A stretch of 64,000 nucleotides of DNA from Dethiosulfatarculus sandiegensis (GCF_000931935.2 NZ_AZAC01000023.1:1-64000), one strand, 5' to 3'; counted from the first letter of the stretch, positions 1 through 9,209 are shown. Translations and numbers: made by a program. The notes: generated from the letters alone by a model not told the origin.

Positions 1-519
1 TGACCCGCAGGGCGTCGAAGATCACCAGAGGGTAAAGGGCGTCCAGGGGCCGATTCTGCCATTCCCGAACCTCTTCCATAACGGCGTCGGTCACTCGCGA
101 AATCAGGTCGGGCGAAACCTGGACTGCGTATAGCTCCTTGAGATGTGACTGGATTTCCCGGACCGTCATGCATCGGGCATACGAGGAAATGATCTTGTCG
201 TCAAAGCCGTCGAAATGGCGCTGGCCCTTTTTGATCAACTGAGGTTCGAAGCTGCCGTCGCGGTCGCGGGGGACTGACAACTCATTTCGCCACCGCTTGA
301 CTTCACCCGCTTTTTGCCGAGGCCGTTTCGGGTGTTGCCGCTTTTGGCTTCCGGCTTCTTACCTTTCTCGTACCCCAGGTGGTGCGTAAACTCCGCTCCA
401 AGCGCCTTCTCAACCAGGGCCTTCTTCAGCTCTTGGAATATTCCGTTTTCTCCCAACAGGTCTTCGGGCTTCTCATAGCCCTTGAGCAACTCATCAAGCA
501 ACTCGTCCTTGGTAGCCAT
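1..519 (-). pseudogene. IS256-family transposase, frameshifted, cut by window edge
   Basis: The N-terminal part begins MATKDELLDELLKGYEKPED and continues through the typical IS256 segment with LGYEKG and SGNTRNG. The frame breaks near base 275 after GGEM. In the next frame the family segment resumes as [12 protein letters not shown] and runs on through [17 protein letters not shown] to [13 protein letters not shown] at the window edge. Restoring a single missing G after the GAA ATG codons would read [13 protein letters not shown], so I infer a one-base deletion. IS256 elements normally make one uninterrupted transposase of about 400 residues and do not need frameshifting, so this copy is probably dead. 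The catalytic DDE part lies mostly outside the window. Confidence 0.85.
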
Positions 520-560
520 TGCGCGTAATCCTCCGATGAAGGGGTGATTATCTCACAATT

Positions 561-588
561 GACTCCATACACGAAATTCCTGACACTC
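561..588. repeat. Probable terminal inverted repeat of the IS256-type element
   Basis: About 45 to 70 bases upstream of the transposase start lies a segment that reads GAGTGTCAGGAATTTCGTG on the minus strand. It resembles the GTGTCAGGAATT-type ends of IS256-family elements. The IS1182-type coding remnant begins immediately outside it, which supports this as the element boundary. The partner repeat lies outside the window, so the end cannot be confirmed by pairing. Confidence 0.5.
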
Positions 589-589
589 C

Positions 590-794
590 TCGGTAGGCTA
601 TCGCTCCGAAAATGGACCTGTCGTCAAGACCTTTGCATATCGGGGCGGTATAGTAGCCCGCATCAAGACCAACTGATTCCACCTTAAAATCAAAACGCTC
701 TATCTATTTTACGAAGTAAGTGGTCCTGTGGAACCAACTCCACGATGATCACAAATTCTAACTCTGTCTGTTTATAGCCCTGTTCTTTTAGCAT
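590..794 (-). pseudogene. IS1182-type transposase remnant, internally deleted
   Basis: Reading the minus strand from the ATG at 794 gives a 34-residue piece, MLKEQ..QTELEFVIIVELVPQ then DHLLRKIDRAF, which ends at a TGA at 690-692. This is the typical start of IS1182-family transposases (EFV.I..LVP.DHLLRKID). About 10 bases further on, in another frame, a piece with VGLDAGYYTAPICKGL resembles a later part of the same family. Most of the gene between the two pieces is missing. The second piece stops at the inferred IS256 terminus, so the IS256 element appears to have inserted into this older remnant. The match is from memory of the family, not from an alignment. Confidence 0.6.
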
Positions 795-814
795 CACTCG
801 TAATAAAAAATCCC

Positions 815-1045
815 CGCCGATAGGCGAGGACTTTGTCAACAGCCTGAACGCGGGCCAAGGACACACCCCTGAAAAATCTTTGATTTTCCGGGGACCCCGA
901 ATGACGGCCCGCCGAATTGCGAGGCTTTCTTAAGGTGAGTAATTCGAGCCACTTAGCAAAACCGCGTTTTTGCTAAGTGGTCTCTGACAAAGTCCAGGAG
1001 GACTTTGTCAGCAAGCTAAGAAGGCGCTTAAGAGCGCCTCCTTAT
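815..1045. repeat. Structured dispersed repeat, copy A
   Basis: This non-coding block shares a core with 56513-56660 and, inverted, with 47078-47380. It contains nested hairpins: an outer GCGGGCC/GGCCCGC stem (850-911) holding an inner CCCCTGAAAAATC/GATTTTCCGGGG stem, a CCACTTAGCAAAA/TTTTTGCTAAGTGG stem (949-980), and a CTGACAAAGTCC/GGACTTTGTCAG stem (984-1010). Terminator-like hairpins flank it at 811-830 and 1021-1043. It lies just downstream of cheV. No coding potential is seen. Confidence 0.8.
1019..1045 (-). terminator. Terminator-like hairpin after cheV
   Basis: On the minus strand an AAGGAGGCGC/GCGCCTTCTT stem of about 10 bp with one G-U pair starts about 20 bases past the cheV stop codon. 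The following T content is modest. It forms the right flank of repeat copy A. Confidence 0.5.
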
Positions 1046-1066
1046 GGGGGTAAAAAATTTAAAGGT

Positions 1067-2020
1067 TTATAGAGAAGGCAAAGCCTGATCAGTCAGACAG
1101 AAATTGTCTATTATCCGCACCAATTTTTCAGTCTCCGGTTTGGAGCAATAGGCGTTGGCCCCCACTTGGCGGCATTTTTCAGCCATCTCCTTATTAATCA
1201 AAGAAGAAAAAACCACCACAGGCACTTGGGTAAGCCCCAAGGTTTGGCGCACTTCCTTGCAAAGGGCCAGGCCGTCCATCTCAGGCATTTCAATATCAGT
1301 CAGTAAAAGGCTGAGATAATCAGACATCGACCTTTGCTCCTTGGCCGCCCTTTGGCGCAGGGAGCTGATCGCCTCATAACAGGACTTTCCGTCAATAAAG
1401 GTGCGCACTTCGCCGAATCCCAGGCTGGTGAGGATTTTGGCCACCTTTGAACGTATAACCGTTGAGTCTTCGGCAAAGAAAATCCTCACCCTGGATCTGC
1501 CCGGTACATTGGGCTGTTCGCTAAAGGCGGATTCATCATAGTTGATAACGCTTTGAGGATAGATCTCGCCTAAAATCTGCTCCATATCCAAAACCAGAAC
1601 CCTGCGCTCGTCAATGGTAACCGAACCGATGACATGCAAGGTGTTTACGGCCAAGGCATGATTCAACGGCCTGAAATCCCTCCATGAAACCCTGTGGATA
1701 TCATGAATGCCGTCTGTGACGAAACCCGCGATGGTGTTATTGAAATCCGTAACCACCACAATCTTGCCATGATCTTTTTCATTTTCACCAAGGGCAAGAT
1801 GACGGTGAAGATTGATCAAAGGGACTGTGTCATTGCGAAAATCAAAGACGCCTTCCACAGAGTCATGACTGCCCGGCAAGACGCTGACATCCACACCTTT
1901 GGCGTCTTTGAATTCCCTGATTTTGGCCACATTGATGCCGAACTCCTGATCACCTAATAAAACCACCGCGATCTCGACTTCATTGGTGCCGCTTTCCAAA
2001 AGTATGTCTTGACGGGTCAA
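1067..2020 (-). CDS. cheV: CheV-type chemotaxis coupling protein
   Basis: The 317-residue protein has a CheW-like domain (about residues 12-155) and a C-terminal receiver domain (about 177-305). The receiver keeps the acidic pair E184/D185, the probable phospho-acceptor D242 in TDIEMPEMDG, and a Lys in SKPE. This is the CheV architecture. CheV proteins couple chemoreceptors to CheA in the cytoplasm, and phosphorylation of the receiver tunes adaptation. The gene stands alone between repeat copy A and the operon at 2194-6724. No cheA, cheW or receptor gene is nearby, so it must work with a chemotaxis system encoded elsewhere. The ATG start matches the beginning of the CheW domain. Confidence 0.9.
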   Translation of the reverse strand: MTRQDILLESGTNEVEIAVVLLGDQEFGINVAKIREFKDAKGVDVSVLPGSHDSVEGVFDFRNDTVPLINLHRHLALGENEKDHGKIVVVTDFNNTIAGFVTDGIHDIHRVSWRDFRPLNHALAVNTLHVIGSVTIDERRVLVLDMEQILGEIYPQSVINYDESAFSEQPNVPGRSRVRIFFAEDSTVIRSKVAKILTSLGFGEVRTFIDGKSCYEAISSLRQRAAKEQRSMSDYLSLLLTDIEMPEMDGLALCKEVRQTLGLTQVPVVVFSSLINKEMAEKCRQVGANAYCSKPETEKLVRIIDNFCLTDQALPSL

Positions 2021-2193
2021 TTAAGCCCCCTTTGCCTCTTAAGGTCTTTGATAAAAAGTCCCGGGTCATACCTCTTAACTAACTGAAGTTTCCACCTGAT
2101 TATTCTATCTTGCCAAACCCGTTAAAAAAGCACAACCTCAGTCCTTAATCCAACTCATTTAAATTTAAGCCCAAAATAAACGATTTAGAGGAG

Positions 2194-3078
2194 CTATTCA
2201 CCTTCGAGGCCGCTTAGTCCTTCCAGCAAAAGAGCTAGGCAGGAGTGATCCAGCTCCCCCTTGCCTTGCGCCAAAAGGGAATCCATCAAGCCCGCCACCA
2301 GGGATGTAGCCAAAAGGGGCACACACTGTTCATGTCCTGTTTGTTCGGCAATCTTGAGATCCTTTCTGTGCAGGGCCAGTTTGAAGCCGGGCTCGAAATT
2401 CCTCTCAAGATTACGCAGGCCGTGGAGATCCAAAACCCTACTCTGGGCGAAACCGCCCAACAGAGCCTCGCGCACCTTGGCCGGGTCCACTCCGGCCTTA
2501 CGGGCCAGGGTAAGAGCCTCGGCCACTGCCTGGATGGTCACTCCCACCACGATCTGGTTGCAGGCCTTAGTCAACTGACCTGCGCCGGGTCCTCCCATGT
2601 GAACCTGATTTTGGCCCATAATCTCAAACAAAGGCACGGCTCTCTCAAAGGCTGCGGCATCTCCTCCAACCATAATGGAAAGCGTTCCGTTTTGAGCCCC
2701 CACATCGCCGCCGGAAACAGGCGCGTCCAAAGTTTTCACACCCAGCTCCAAAAACTCTCCATGCACCTTTTGGGCCGTCTGGGGAGAGATAGTCGACATA
2801 TCTATAAAAAGCATGCCCTGGCTCAAGCCTTCCCTGACTCCTCCCGGTCCAAGACAAACCTTTTCCACATCCGGAGAATCGGGGAGCATAGAGATGACAA
2901 TATCGCTTTTTTCCGCCACTTCTTTAGGCGAAGCCGCAGGCGTGGCGCCTTTTTCAGCCAGTTCATTTACCGAACCTTGGGATCGGTTATGGACCACCAG
3001 GTCATATCCGGCCTTCATAAGGTTCAAAGCCATTGGTTTACCCATTATGCCCAGTCCGATGAATCCAATCTTTTCCAT
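2194..3078 (-). CDS. garR: 2-hydroxy-3-oxopropionate reductase family protein (GarR-like)
   Basis: The 294-residue protein belongs to the beta-hydroxyacid dehydrogenase family. It has an N-terminal Rossmann motif GFIGLGIMGKPMALNL, the substrate motif DAPVSGGDVGA near residue 120, and the catalytic Lys in GAGQLTKACNQ near residue 170. The C-terminal DHSCLALLLEGL resembles the end of E. coli GarR, so tartronate semialdehyde reductase is the best guess. 3-Hydroxyisobutyrate dehydrogenase or a glyoxylate reductase is possible. It is the last gene of a three-gene minus-strand operon. Its ATG lies one base after the stop of the upstream kinase gene, so translation is probably coupled. Pairing a kinase with this enzyme is unusual. 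Confidence 0.8.
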   Translation of the reverse strand: MEKIGFIGLGIMGKPMALNLMKAGYDLVVHNRSQGSVNELAEKGATPAASPKEVAEKSDIVISMLPDSPDVEKVCLGPGGVREGLSQGMLFIDMSTISPQTAQKVHGEFLELGVKTLDAPVSGGDVGAQNGTLSIMVGGDAAAFERAVPLFEIMGQNQVHMGGPGAGQLTKACNQIVVGVTIQAVAEALTLARKAGVDPAKVREALLGGFAQSRVLDLHGLRNLERNFEPGFKLALHRKDLKIAEQTGHEQCVPLLATSLVAGLMDSLLAQGKGELDHSCLALLLEGLSGLEGE

Positions 3079-3079
3079 G

Positions 3080-5680
3080 TCATATCCCTTTTTCCTGTTT
3101 TTTATCCAACACCGAACGCACTGTCTGTAGAAGATCTTTGGCCATGTAGGGCTTATTTAAAAAGGCGGCGACTTTTTCACCGGCAGCCCCCAATTTTCTC
3201 GACTCGGGAGCGTGCCCGCTGGCAATAATAATATTAAGTCCTTCATGGTGCGCCTCCAGCTCAACGGCGCATTCCGCCCCGCCCATTTCCGGCATATCCA
3301 GATCCAATACAACTAAAGCTATACCATTATCAGATTCTTTGCACAGATTGAGGGCCTTCCCGCCATTATCAGCGGTCAAAACCTTATATCCGAAACGCGT
3401 AAGCACTGACGAGGCAAAGCTGAGCACATCCGGTTCATCGTCAACCAAAAGCACGGTTTCCGTGCCTTTTACTTGTTTAGAAGTTTCCGTATCGGTGCGG
3501 GAAGCAACTTCTCCGGCCTCCACCAAAGCCGGCAGATAAATGTAGAAACTGGTTCCCTCCCCGGGCCTGCTGTAACAGGTGATCTTTCCCCCATGGGCCT
3601 TTACAATGCCGTAGGCCGTGGAGAGTCCCAGACCGGTTCCCTTGCCCGGTTTCTTGGTGGTATAAAAGGGCTCAAAAATACGCGCTATGGTTTCAGAATC
3701 CATTCCACAACCTGTATCGGTCACGGTCAGAAGTACATACTGACCCGCGTTAAGATCAGGCAGAGGTTCCTCTACATAAAAATTCTTGGTTTCAAAGGTT
3801 AAAATCCCCGACCCATCCATGGCGTCACTGGCGTTTATGCCCAGATTCATCAGAACCTGTTCCATTTGAACGGGATCAACCTGTACCATGTGCAGATCCT
3901 CAGCCAAATTGGTTTTTATCTCCACCATCTTGGGGATAGTGCGGAAAAGCATTTCCGCTACGGAATCAACCGATCGGTTTAAGGTTAAGGGTTCAAGGAC
4001 TAGATCAACCTTGCGGCTAAAGGTGAGAAGTCTGCGAACCAGGGAAACCGCCCGTAGGCCGGCAGACATAATTTGCCCAACATGCTCTTCACGCTCCTTG
4101 GCAGACTCTTGCTCCATCTGCAAAAGTTGGCAGTATCCGATTATGGCTTGAAGGATATTGTTAAAATCATGGGCGATTCCACCTGCCAGGGTTCCTATGG
4201 CCTCCATTTTCTGAGCCTGCCTGACCTGGGCTTCCAATTTTTTCCGTTGGGTGATATCCGTTACAACGGAGATAAGGCATTCCTGACCACCCAACTTTAT
4301 CTTTTCGGCAGACCAAAGAACAGTGTTCTTAAGGCCGTCTTTGGTAAACATTTCTGTTTCCGCTTCGCGCAGACTTCCCGTTTCCCTAAGGGCCTGTAAA
4401 TGGAGTTTTCGGTCCTCGTTTTCGCCCCAGATGCCAAGTTCAACAGAAGTGCAGCCAATTATCTCCTGCCTTTTCTTACCTAAAGCCCGGCAAAAGGCGT
4501 CGTTCACCTCCAGAAACCTACCATCATGCAGGGTGACGATGGTCAGCCAATGGGGACTGGCGTGAAAGGCCTTTATGAACTTTTCCTGGCTTTCGGTGAG
4601 CGCTGTTTCGGTCTGGCGGCGTTCCTGAATTTCCTGGTTGAGTTCCTGCAAATTTTCTCTGAGCCTTTGGGCCATCAGGTTAAATACCGTGGCCAGATGG
4701 CCTATTTCATCCTGGCGGACAACTTCCGCCCTGGCTGAAAGGCACCCCTGCCGAAAACGGTTTACCACCTGCACCAGCCCGTCAATGGGGCCCACAATGC
4801 CCTTCAATACCACCAGGGCAAAAACAGCACCAAATATTAAAGCTCCCACCAGGATTAATATAAGTATCTTTAAGCTGTCATAAGCAGGCTTAAGGGCAAT
4901 ATCAGCCGGTAAAAACGCAACCACCTTGAAATTCCGCCCGGGAAACGACACTTTTTGATAGGCCAAGACCACTTCCTCGCCTTTAAGCCCCATTTGCTGG
5001 CCCTTTTGGACGATATGCCATGTGGTGCCTTTTAAAACCAAAGATTGATTGGGATGAGCTATTATGCGGTCTTTCTCATCAAGGATAAGCAGGGTATGGC
5101 CTGATCCGCCGCTATATCTCCTTACTATCTCCCATACATGCCTTAACCTCACCTCGGCCATAAGGACAGCGGGGACCTTGTCGCTTAACAGTTCATTAAC
5201 AGGCAGGGAAATAATCATCAAAGGTTCATGGGTGTTTTTATCAAAGCGAACCGGTCCGTAATAAGTGTTTTTTTCACGCAAAGGAATCGTGAAAAATTTT
5301 TGCTTTGTAAAATCAGAATGATGCCCTGTAATATCCAGCTCCACCCTGGAGCCCCGGCCAAGCTGCTCTCCTTTTTCACTTAACAGGATAATTTTATTGA
5401 AGAACCGGAAACCAAGCTCGCCTATGACAGCATTACATTTTTTTACATCTCCCAAATGGGAGCTTAATAAGCTGGCTGTCAGGGTCATTTTCCCCGTTAC
5501 TCTAGAAATAAAATCACTAAAACGCTCGGAGACCCTTAAGGCTGTTTCAGCCTGCATCTGGATTGCATCTTTTTTTTGGTGTTCAAACGTGCGCACCGAA
5601 AGCAGCAGACCTGTGGCCACAAGGGGTAGGATGGCGACCAAGATAAAAGATATGGTCAAGCGCTTTTTAATGCTAAGCAT
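3080..5680 (-). CDS. Hybrid sensor histidine kinase (Cache-HAMP-PAS-HisKA-HATPase-REC)
   Basis: The 866-residue membrane kinase has a first transmembrane helix (about 9-28), an extracytoplasmic Cache-like sensor (about 30-265), a second helix (about 272-295), HAMP (about 293-347), PAS (about 365-480) and HisKA with H504 in GGIAHDFNNIL. The ATPase part has N-box NLGINASDAM, DTGCGM and GTGLGLS. A C-terminal receiver has the likely acceptor D793 in VLDLDMPEMGG. The HDFNN-type H-box is common in one-protein hybrid kinases of Desulfobacterota. The gene starts 27 bases after a substrate-binding protein gene, which suggests that the binding protein presents a ligand to this sensor. The ATG at 5680 has an AAGGAA site upstream. 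Confidence 0.9.
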   Translation of the reverse strand: MLSIKKRLTISFILVAILPLVATGLLLSVRTFEHQKKDAIQMQAETALRVSERFSDFISRVTGKMTLTASLLSSHLGDVKKCNAVIGELGFRFFNKIILLSEKGEQLGRGSRVELDITGHHSDFTKQKFFTIPLREKNTYYGPVRFDKNTHEPLMIISLPVNELLSDKVPAVLMAEVRLRHVWEIVRRYSGGSGHTLLILDEKDRIIAHPNQSLVLKGTTWHIVQKGQQMGLKGEEVVLAYQKVSFPGRNFKVVAFLPADIALKPAYDSLKILILILVGALIFGAVFALVVLKGIVGPIDGLVQVVNRFRQGCLSARAEVVRQDEIGHLATVFNLMAQRLRENLQELNQEIQERRQTETALTESQEKFIKAFHASPHWLTIVTLHDGRFLEVNDAFCRALGKKRQEIIGCTSVELGIWGENEDRKLHLQALRETGSLREAETEMFTKDGLKNTVLWSAEKIKLGGQECLISVVTDITQRKKLEAQVRQAQKMEAIGTLAGGIAHDFNNILQAIIGYCQLLQMEQESAKEREEHVGQIMSAGLRAVSLVRRLLTFSRKVDLVLEPLTLNRSVDSVAEMLFRTIPKMVEIKTNLAEDLHMVQVDPVQMEQVLMNLGINASDAMDGSGILTFETKNFYVEEPLPDLNAGQYVLLTVTDTGCGMDSETIARIFEPFYTTKKPGKGTGLGLSTAYGIVKAHGGKITCYSRPGEGTSFYIYLPALVEAGEVASRTDTETSKQVKGTETVLLVDDEPDVLSFASSVLTRFGYKVLTADNGGKALNLCKESDNGIALVVLDLDMPEMGGAECAVELEAHHEGLNIIIASGHAPESRKLGAAGEKVAAFLNKPYMAKDLLQTVRSVLDKKQEKGI

Positions 5681-5707
5681 TGTTTCCTTCAGGATAGGTC
5701 ACTAAAA

Positions 5708-6724
5708 CTAACGAACTACAATATCCGCCTGTTTCACAATATGTTTGGGTAAAGAGATTTTCAGTTCCCTGGCCTTCGTCAGGTTGATCATTAAAAAAAT
5801 TTCCGACATTTCAACAGGTAATTCTCCCGGATCTTCGCCCTCCAATATCATGGCCGCCAAGCGGGCCCCTTGCCGGCCACATTGATATTGGGTAAATCCA
5901 TAACCAATCAAGGCCCCCTTCTTGACTCCGTAGAGATTGGGTGCGCTTACCGGCAAGCCCAGTTCATCGGCCCTTTTGACAAATATCTGCGCATTGGAAC
6001 AAACCAAAGCATCGGCCGGAAGAAAAATCGCATCCATACTTTGGTCAACGGCTTGGGGCGAATTAAGCAATTCTTCACGGGTTAAAAGAGGGTGTTCCAC
6101 AATAAAAAGGCCCAGCTCTTTGGCTGTTTGCTTGAGCTTATCCAAGGCAACCCTGGGACTTTTATCCCAAACCATATAGGGGACCCAGACCCGCTGGATA
6201 TCAGGCTGAACTTTTAACAGCCATTCCAATCTCTTCCCCTCTTGCAGCCAAAAGGAAACCCCGGTTGTGTTTCCTCCCGGACGCTCCAGACTTGCCACCA
6301 GGCCTGCTCCCACGGGGTCTGAATTTGGTGCAAAAACAATCGGGGTGCGGCCGTCTTTTACCACCTTTTGGGCCGCCACTGTAGCGGGCATGGTAAGGGT
6401 CAATATCAAATCCACTTTTTGATTTAAAAGTTCTCGGGCCGCCTTTTCCAGCTCACTTATGGAGACTACCCCCTGGTAAAAATATTCAATGTTCTGTGGT
6501 TCTTTATAACCAGCCCCGGCCATGCCGTCCTTAAATCCCGTAATTGAACCCTCGGCCATAACCGCGTGATTTAAAATCCCGATTCTGACCTTTTCCCGGC
6601 CGCATCCAGGAGAAATTAGAAGCAACAGCACCCAAAGGCAGCAAACAGCAAAAATCACCGCATTGGCTTTATCCCTGGAATATCGCCCAAAGCTTATTGA
6701 TTCCATGATCACCATTACTGTCAA
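5708..6724 (-). CDS. ABC-type substrate-binding protein (ABC_sub_bind / TrpX-like)
   Basis: The 338-residue protein has an N-terminal hydrophobic segment (about 23-40) ending ISPGCG. The Cys may be a lipid-attachment site, although the lipobox is weak. The rest shows the type 1 periplasmic binding fold of the PF04392 family: VRIGILNH, ITGFKDGMAGAGY, DLILTLTMPATVAAQ, FAPNSDPVGAGLVASL and PGGNTTGVSF. No permease or ATPase gene is next to it. Instead it precedes a Cache-domain hybrid kinase, so I infer it serves as a periplasmic ligand receptor for signalling rather than for uptake. The ATG codons at 6724, 6712 and 6703 are all possible; MESISFGRY at 6703 would give a shorter leader. Confidence 0.8.
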   Translation of the reverse strand: MTVMVIMESISFGRYSRDKANAVIFAVCCLWVLLLLISPGCGREKVRIGILNHAVMAEGSITGFKDGMAGAGYKEPQNIEYFYQGVVSISELEKAARELLNQKVDLILTLTMPATVAAQKVVKDGRTPIVFAPNSDPVGAGLVASLERPGGNTTGVSFWLQEGKRLEWLLKVQPDIQRVWVPYMVWDKSPRVALDKLKQTAKELGLFIVEHPLLTREELLNSPQAVDQSMDAIFLPADALVCSNAQIFVKRADELGLPVSAPNLYGVKKGALIGYGFTQYQCGRQGARLAAMILEGEDPGELPVEMSEIFLMINLTKARELKISLPKHIVKQADIVVR

Positions 6725-7064
6725 TGCCGGGGTTTTAAGAATGTAATTTAACAGTAAAATGAAGAAAGCGAATACGTTGGAGATTTAGATTAAGCGCCAT
6801 CACGGAGAGTTAGGAAAGAATTACACTCAAATATCCACCAAAAGCACCACTGTTATTTCTAATCTATTATGTTACTACTATTAACCGAAAAATAACAAAT
6901 CAGGATCACAACCTGTCCCATTAAAAAAAGTTGAAGAATCAATCACTCATACAGACTAAACCATAAGGGGTGCCGCCTCGGCGCTTGGCGGAATCAACGC
7001 GGGCAACCTGCCGACTTGTTCCTCATCATGTCAAAAACAGCCCATAACTATTTCATTTTCTCAA
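6725..7064. other. Intergenic region, no gene seen
   Basis: This AT-rich stretch should hold the promoter of the minus-strand operon that starts at 6724. I see no clear gene, repeat copy or convincing promoter consensus in it. Confidence 0.5.
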
Positions 7065-7065
7065 T

Positions 7066-7104
7066 AAAAAAAGCCGTTTCAACCAGTTGGGCTGAAACGG
7101 CTTT
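7066..7104 (-). terminator. Rho-independent terminator of the formate dehydrogenase operon
   Basis: A perfect 12-bp stem AAAGCCGTTTCA/TGAAACGGCTTT is followed on the minus strand by a T-rich tract. It begins 20 bases past the fdhA stop codon. Confidence 0.9.
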
Positions 7105-7123
7105 GAGCTGAATTTCTTACAAG

Positions 7124-9163
7124 TCAGGAGATTCTTTCCACCTTAACTGAACAGACTTTATATTCCGGTATCTTGCAGATGGGATCAAAAACCGGATTAG
7201 TAAGCACATTGGCGCTGGCCTCGATAAAATGGAAAGGAACAAAGGCCACGCCAGGCTTGACCCGGTCCGTAATCATGACCTTGGTGGTTATCTCTCCACG
7301 CCTGGTGCTCAAGCGGACCTCATCACTTTCCTGAACCCCCATGGCCTCGGCATCTGTGGGGTTGATCTCCACAAAGCCCTCCGGCATCTGCGCGTGCAGG
7401 CTGGGAGAGTTTCTGGTCATGGTGCCGGTATGATAATGAACATGGGCCCTTCCTGTGGTGAGCCAGAAGGGATATTCATCATCCACTATTTCAGCCGGGG
7501 CGCGCCATTCAATTGCATGGAACAACCCCTTGCCCCTGGCAAACTTGCCATTGGCATGCAGGAACCTGGTGCCCTGATGATCGGGAGTCGGGCAAGGCCA
7601 GCAAATACCCTCGCCTTCCAGGCGTTCATAAGAGATGCCGCCATATTGCGGTGTCAGTTGGGCGATCTCCTCCATAATCCCTTTGGCGGAGGTGAAATCC
7701 ATCTTAAATCCATACCGGTTGGATAAGTCCTGTAGAATCTCCCAATCGGCCCGGGCTTCGCCCACCGGCTCCACTGCCTTGCGGATCCGCTGCACCCTGC
7801 GTTCAGTGTTGGTAAAGGTGCCGTCTTTTTCCGCAAAAGAGGCGCCCGGTAAAACTACATGAGCCAATTCCGCCGTTTCATTAAAGAAAATATCCTGAAC
7901 CAACAGTAGTTCAGCCTTTTTAAGGGCTTTGACTACATGGTTTGAATCCGGATCGCTCATCACCGGATTTTCTCCCACCACCACCAGCGCCTTGATGGAG
8001 CCGTCTTCCAGCCCGGCCAGCATATCGGGCAGTTTAAGGCCGGGTTTATTGCTTAAACTGACCTGCCAGGCGTTCTCAAACTTATGCTGCACATCAAGGG
8101 CATCCACTTTCTGGTAGCCCGGATAAACATCCGGCAGCCCGCCCAAGTCACAGGCTCCCTGCACATTATTTTGTCCGCGCAAGGGGTTTACACCGGTGGA
8201 GGCCCGGCCGATATGACCGGTGAGCATGGCCAGGTTGGCCAGGCATTTCACATTGTCCACCCCGGATGTATGCTGGGTGATGCCCATGCAATAAACAATG
8301 GAGCCGTTTTTCGCCTTGGCGTATTTTTCCGCCATGTAAGTCAGGTCTTCAACCTTGACTCCGGTAAGCTGACTAACTCTCTCGGGGGTGTATTCCTGCA
8401 CCACCTTTTTAAAATCGTCAAAGCCCTCTGTGTTGGCGTCTACAAAATCCTGATTTTGCCAGCCGTTCTTTAGAATTATGTGGGCGATGCCGTTTAAAAG
8501 AGCCGCATCCGTCCCCAGGGCGTGGCTGACATAAAGATCCGCCATAAGGGCCAGCTGGATCTTTCTGGGGTCGGCCAGAATAATAGTTGCCCCTTTTTTC
8601 TTGGCCCGATAAAGTCGATCGGCCACCAGGGGATGGGCTGTAGTGGTATTGGAACCTATTACAAAAATAACATCTGAATCAGCCAACTCCTCTATGGAGT
8701 TGGTCATTGCTCCGGAACCGAATGCTGCGGCCAGACCGGCCACGGTGGAGCTGTGTCAAAGGCGTGCACAGTGGTCTATATTGTTGGTTCCCACCCCCGC
8801 CCGGGCAAATTTCTGAAGTACATAGTTGTCTTCATTGCTGATTTTGGCCGAGGCCAAAAAGGCCACTGAATCCGGGCCATGCTCTTTTACTATGCGTTTG
8901 AGCTCATCTGCGGCATAGTCCAGGGCATCATCCCAACCAGCCCTTGTCAATTCGCCGCCCTTTTTCAGCAAAGGACTTTTAAGACGGCGGGGACTCTGTA
9001 CGAATTCATGTACATTCCAGCCCTTTACGCATAATTTGCCCATATTCACCGGGCCTGCCGCATTGGGCAATGTCCCTGTCAGACGGCCGTCCACAGTCTC
9101 CAGATAGAAACTGCACCCGCAACCGCAATAGGGGCACACCGTCAGGGTGGTTTTGTAATCCAT
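7124..9163 (-). CDS. fdhA: Formate dehydrogenase catalytic subunit, selenocysteine-containing
   Basis: The gene reads through one in-frame UGA (8756-8758) and encodes about 679 residues. The UGA is residue 136 in DHCARL-U-HSSTVAGLA, exactly where molybdenum/tungsten formate dehydrogenases carry Sec or Cys. The N-terminal Fe4S4 motif is CPYCGCGC followed by GKLCVKG. Molybdopterin-family signatures include VIGSNTTTAHPL, GITQHTSG, NPLRGQNNVQGACD, GENPVMSDPD and a C-terminal molydopterin-dinucleotide-binding domain (WLTTGRAHVHYHTGTMTRNS). I chose the ATG at 9163 because AGGAG precedes it and the sequence starts MDYKTTLTVCPYCG. The enzyme interconverts formate and CO2 and probably exchanges electrons with the Fe-S and RnfB/GltD-like products upstream. 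The UGA would otherwise split the gene into apparent ORFs. Confidence 0.95.
8715..8758 (-). promoter_or_regulatory. Bacterial SECIS hairpin with UGA selenocysteine codon
   Basis: Directly after the UGA the mRNA can form a hairpin with a GUGGCC/GGCCGC stem and the apical loop GGUCU. The well-studied E. coli fdhF SECIS also presents GGUCU in its apical loop at about this distance from the UGA. SelB would bind here to deliver Sec-tRNA. The selA, selB, selC and selD genes are not in the window. Confidence 0.85.
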
Positions 9164-9209
9164 GTTATTTGCTCCTAAAACCGAAAAGACTTGAGGCGAG
9201 TCCAAAAAC

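Noticed and set aside
235..519. Intact 94-residue gene
   Set aside because: It is only the N-terminal part of an IS256 transposase before a one-base frameshift.
2245..3228. 327-codon open frame on the plus strand
   Set aside because: Antisense to the GarR-like gene and the end of the kinase gene; no domain character.
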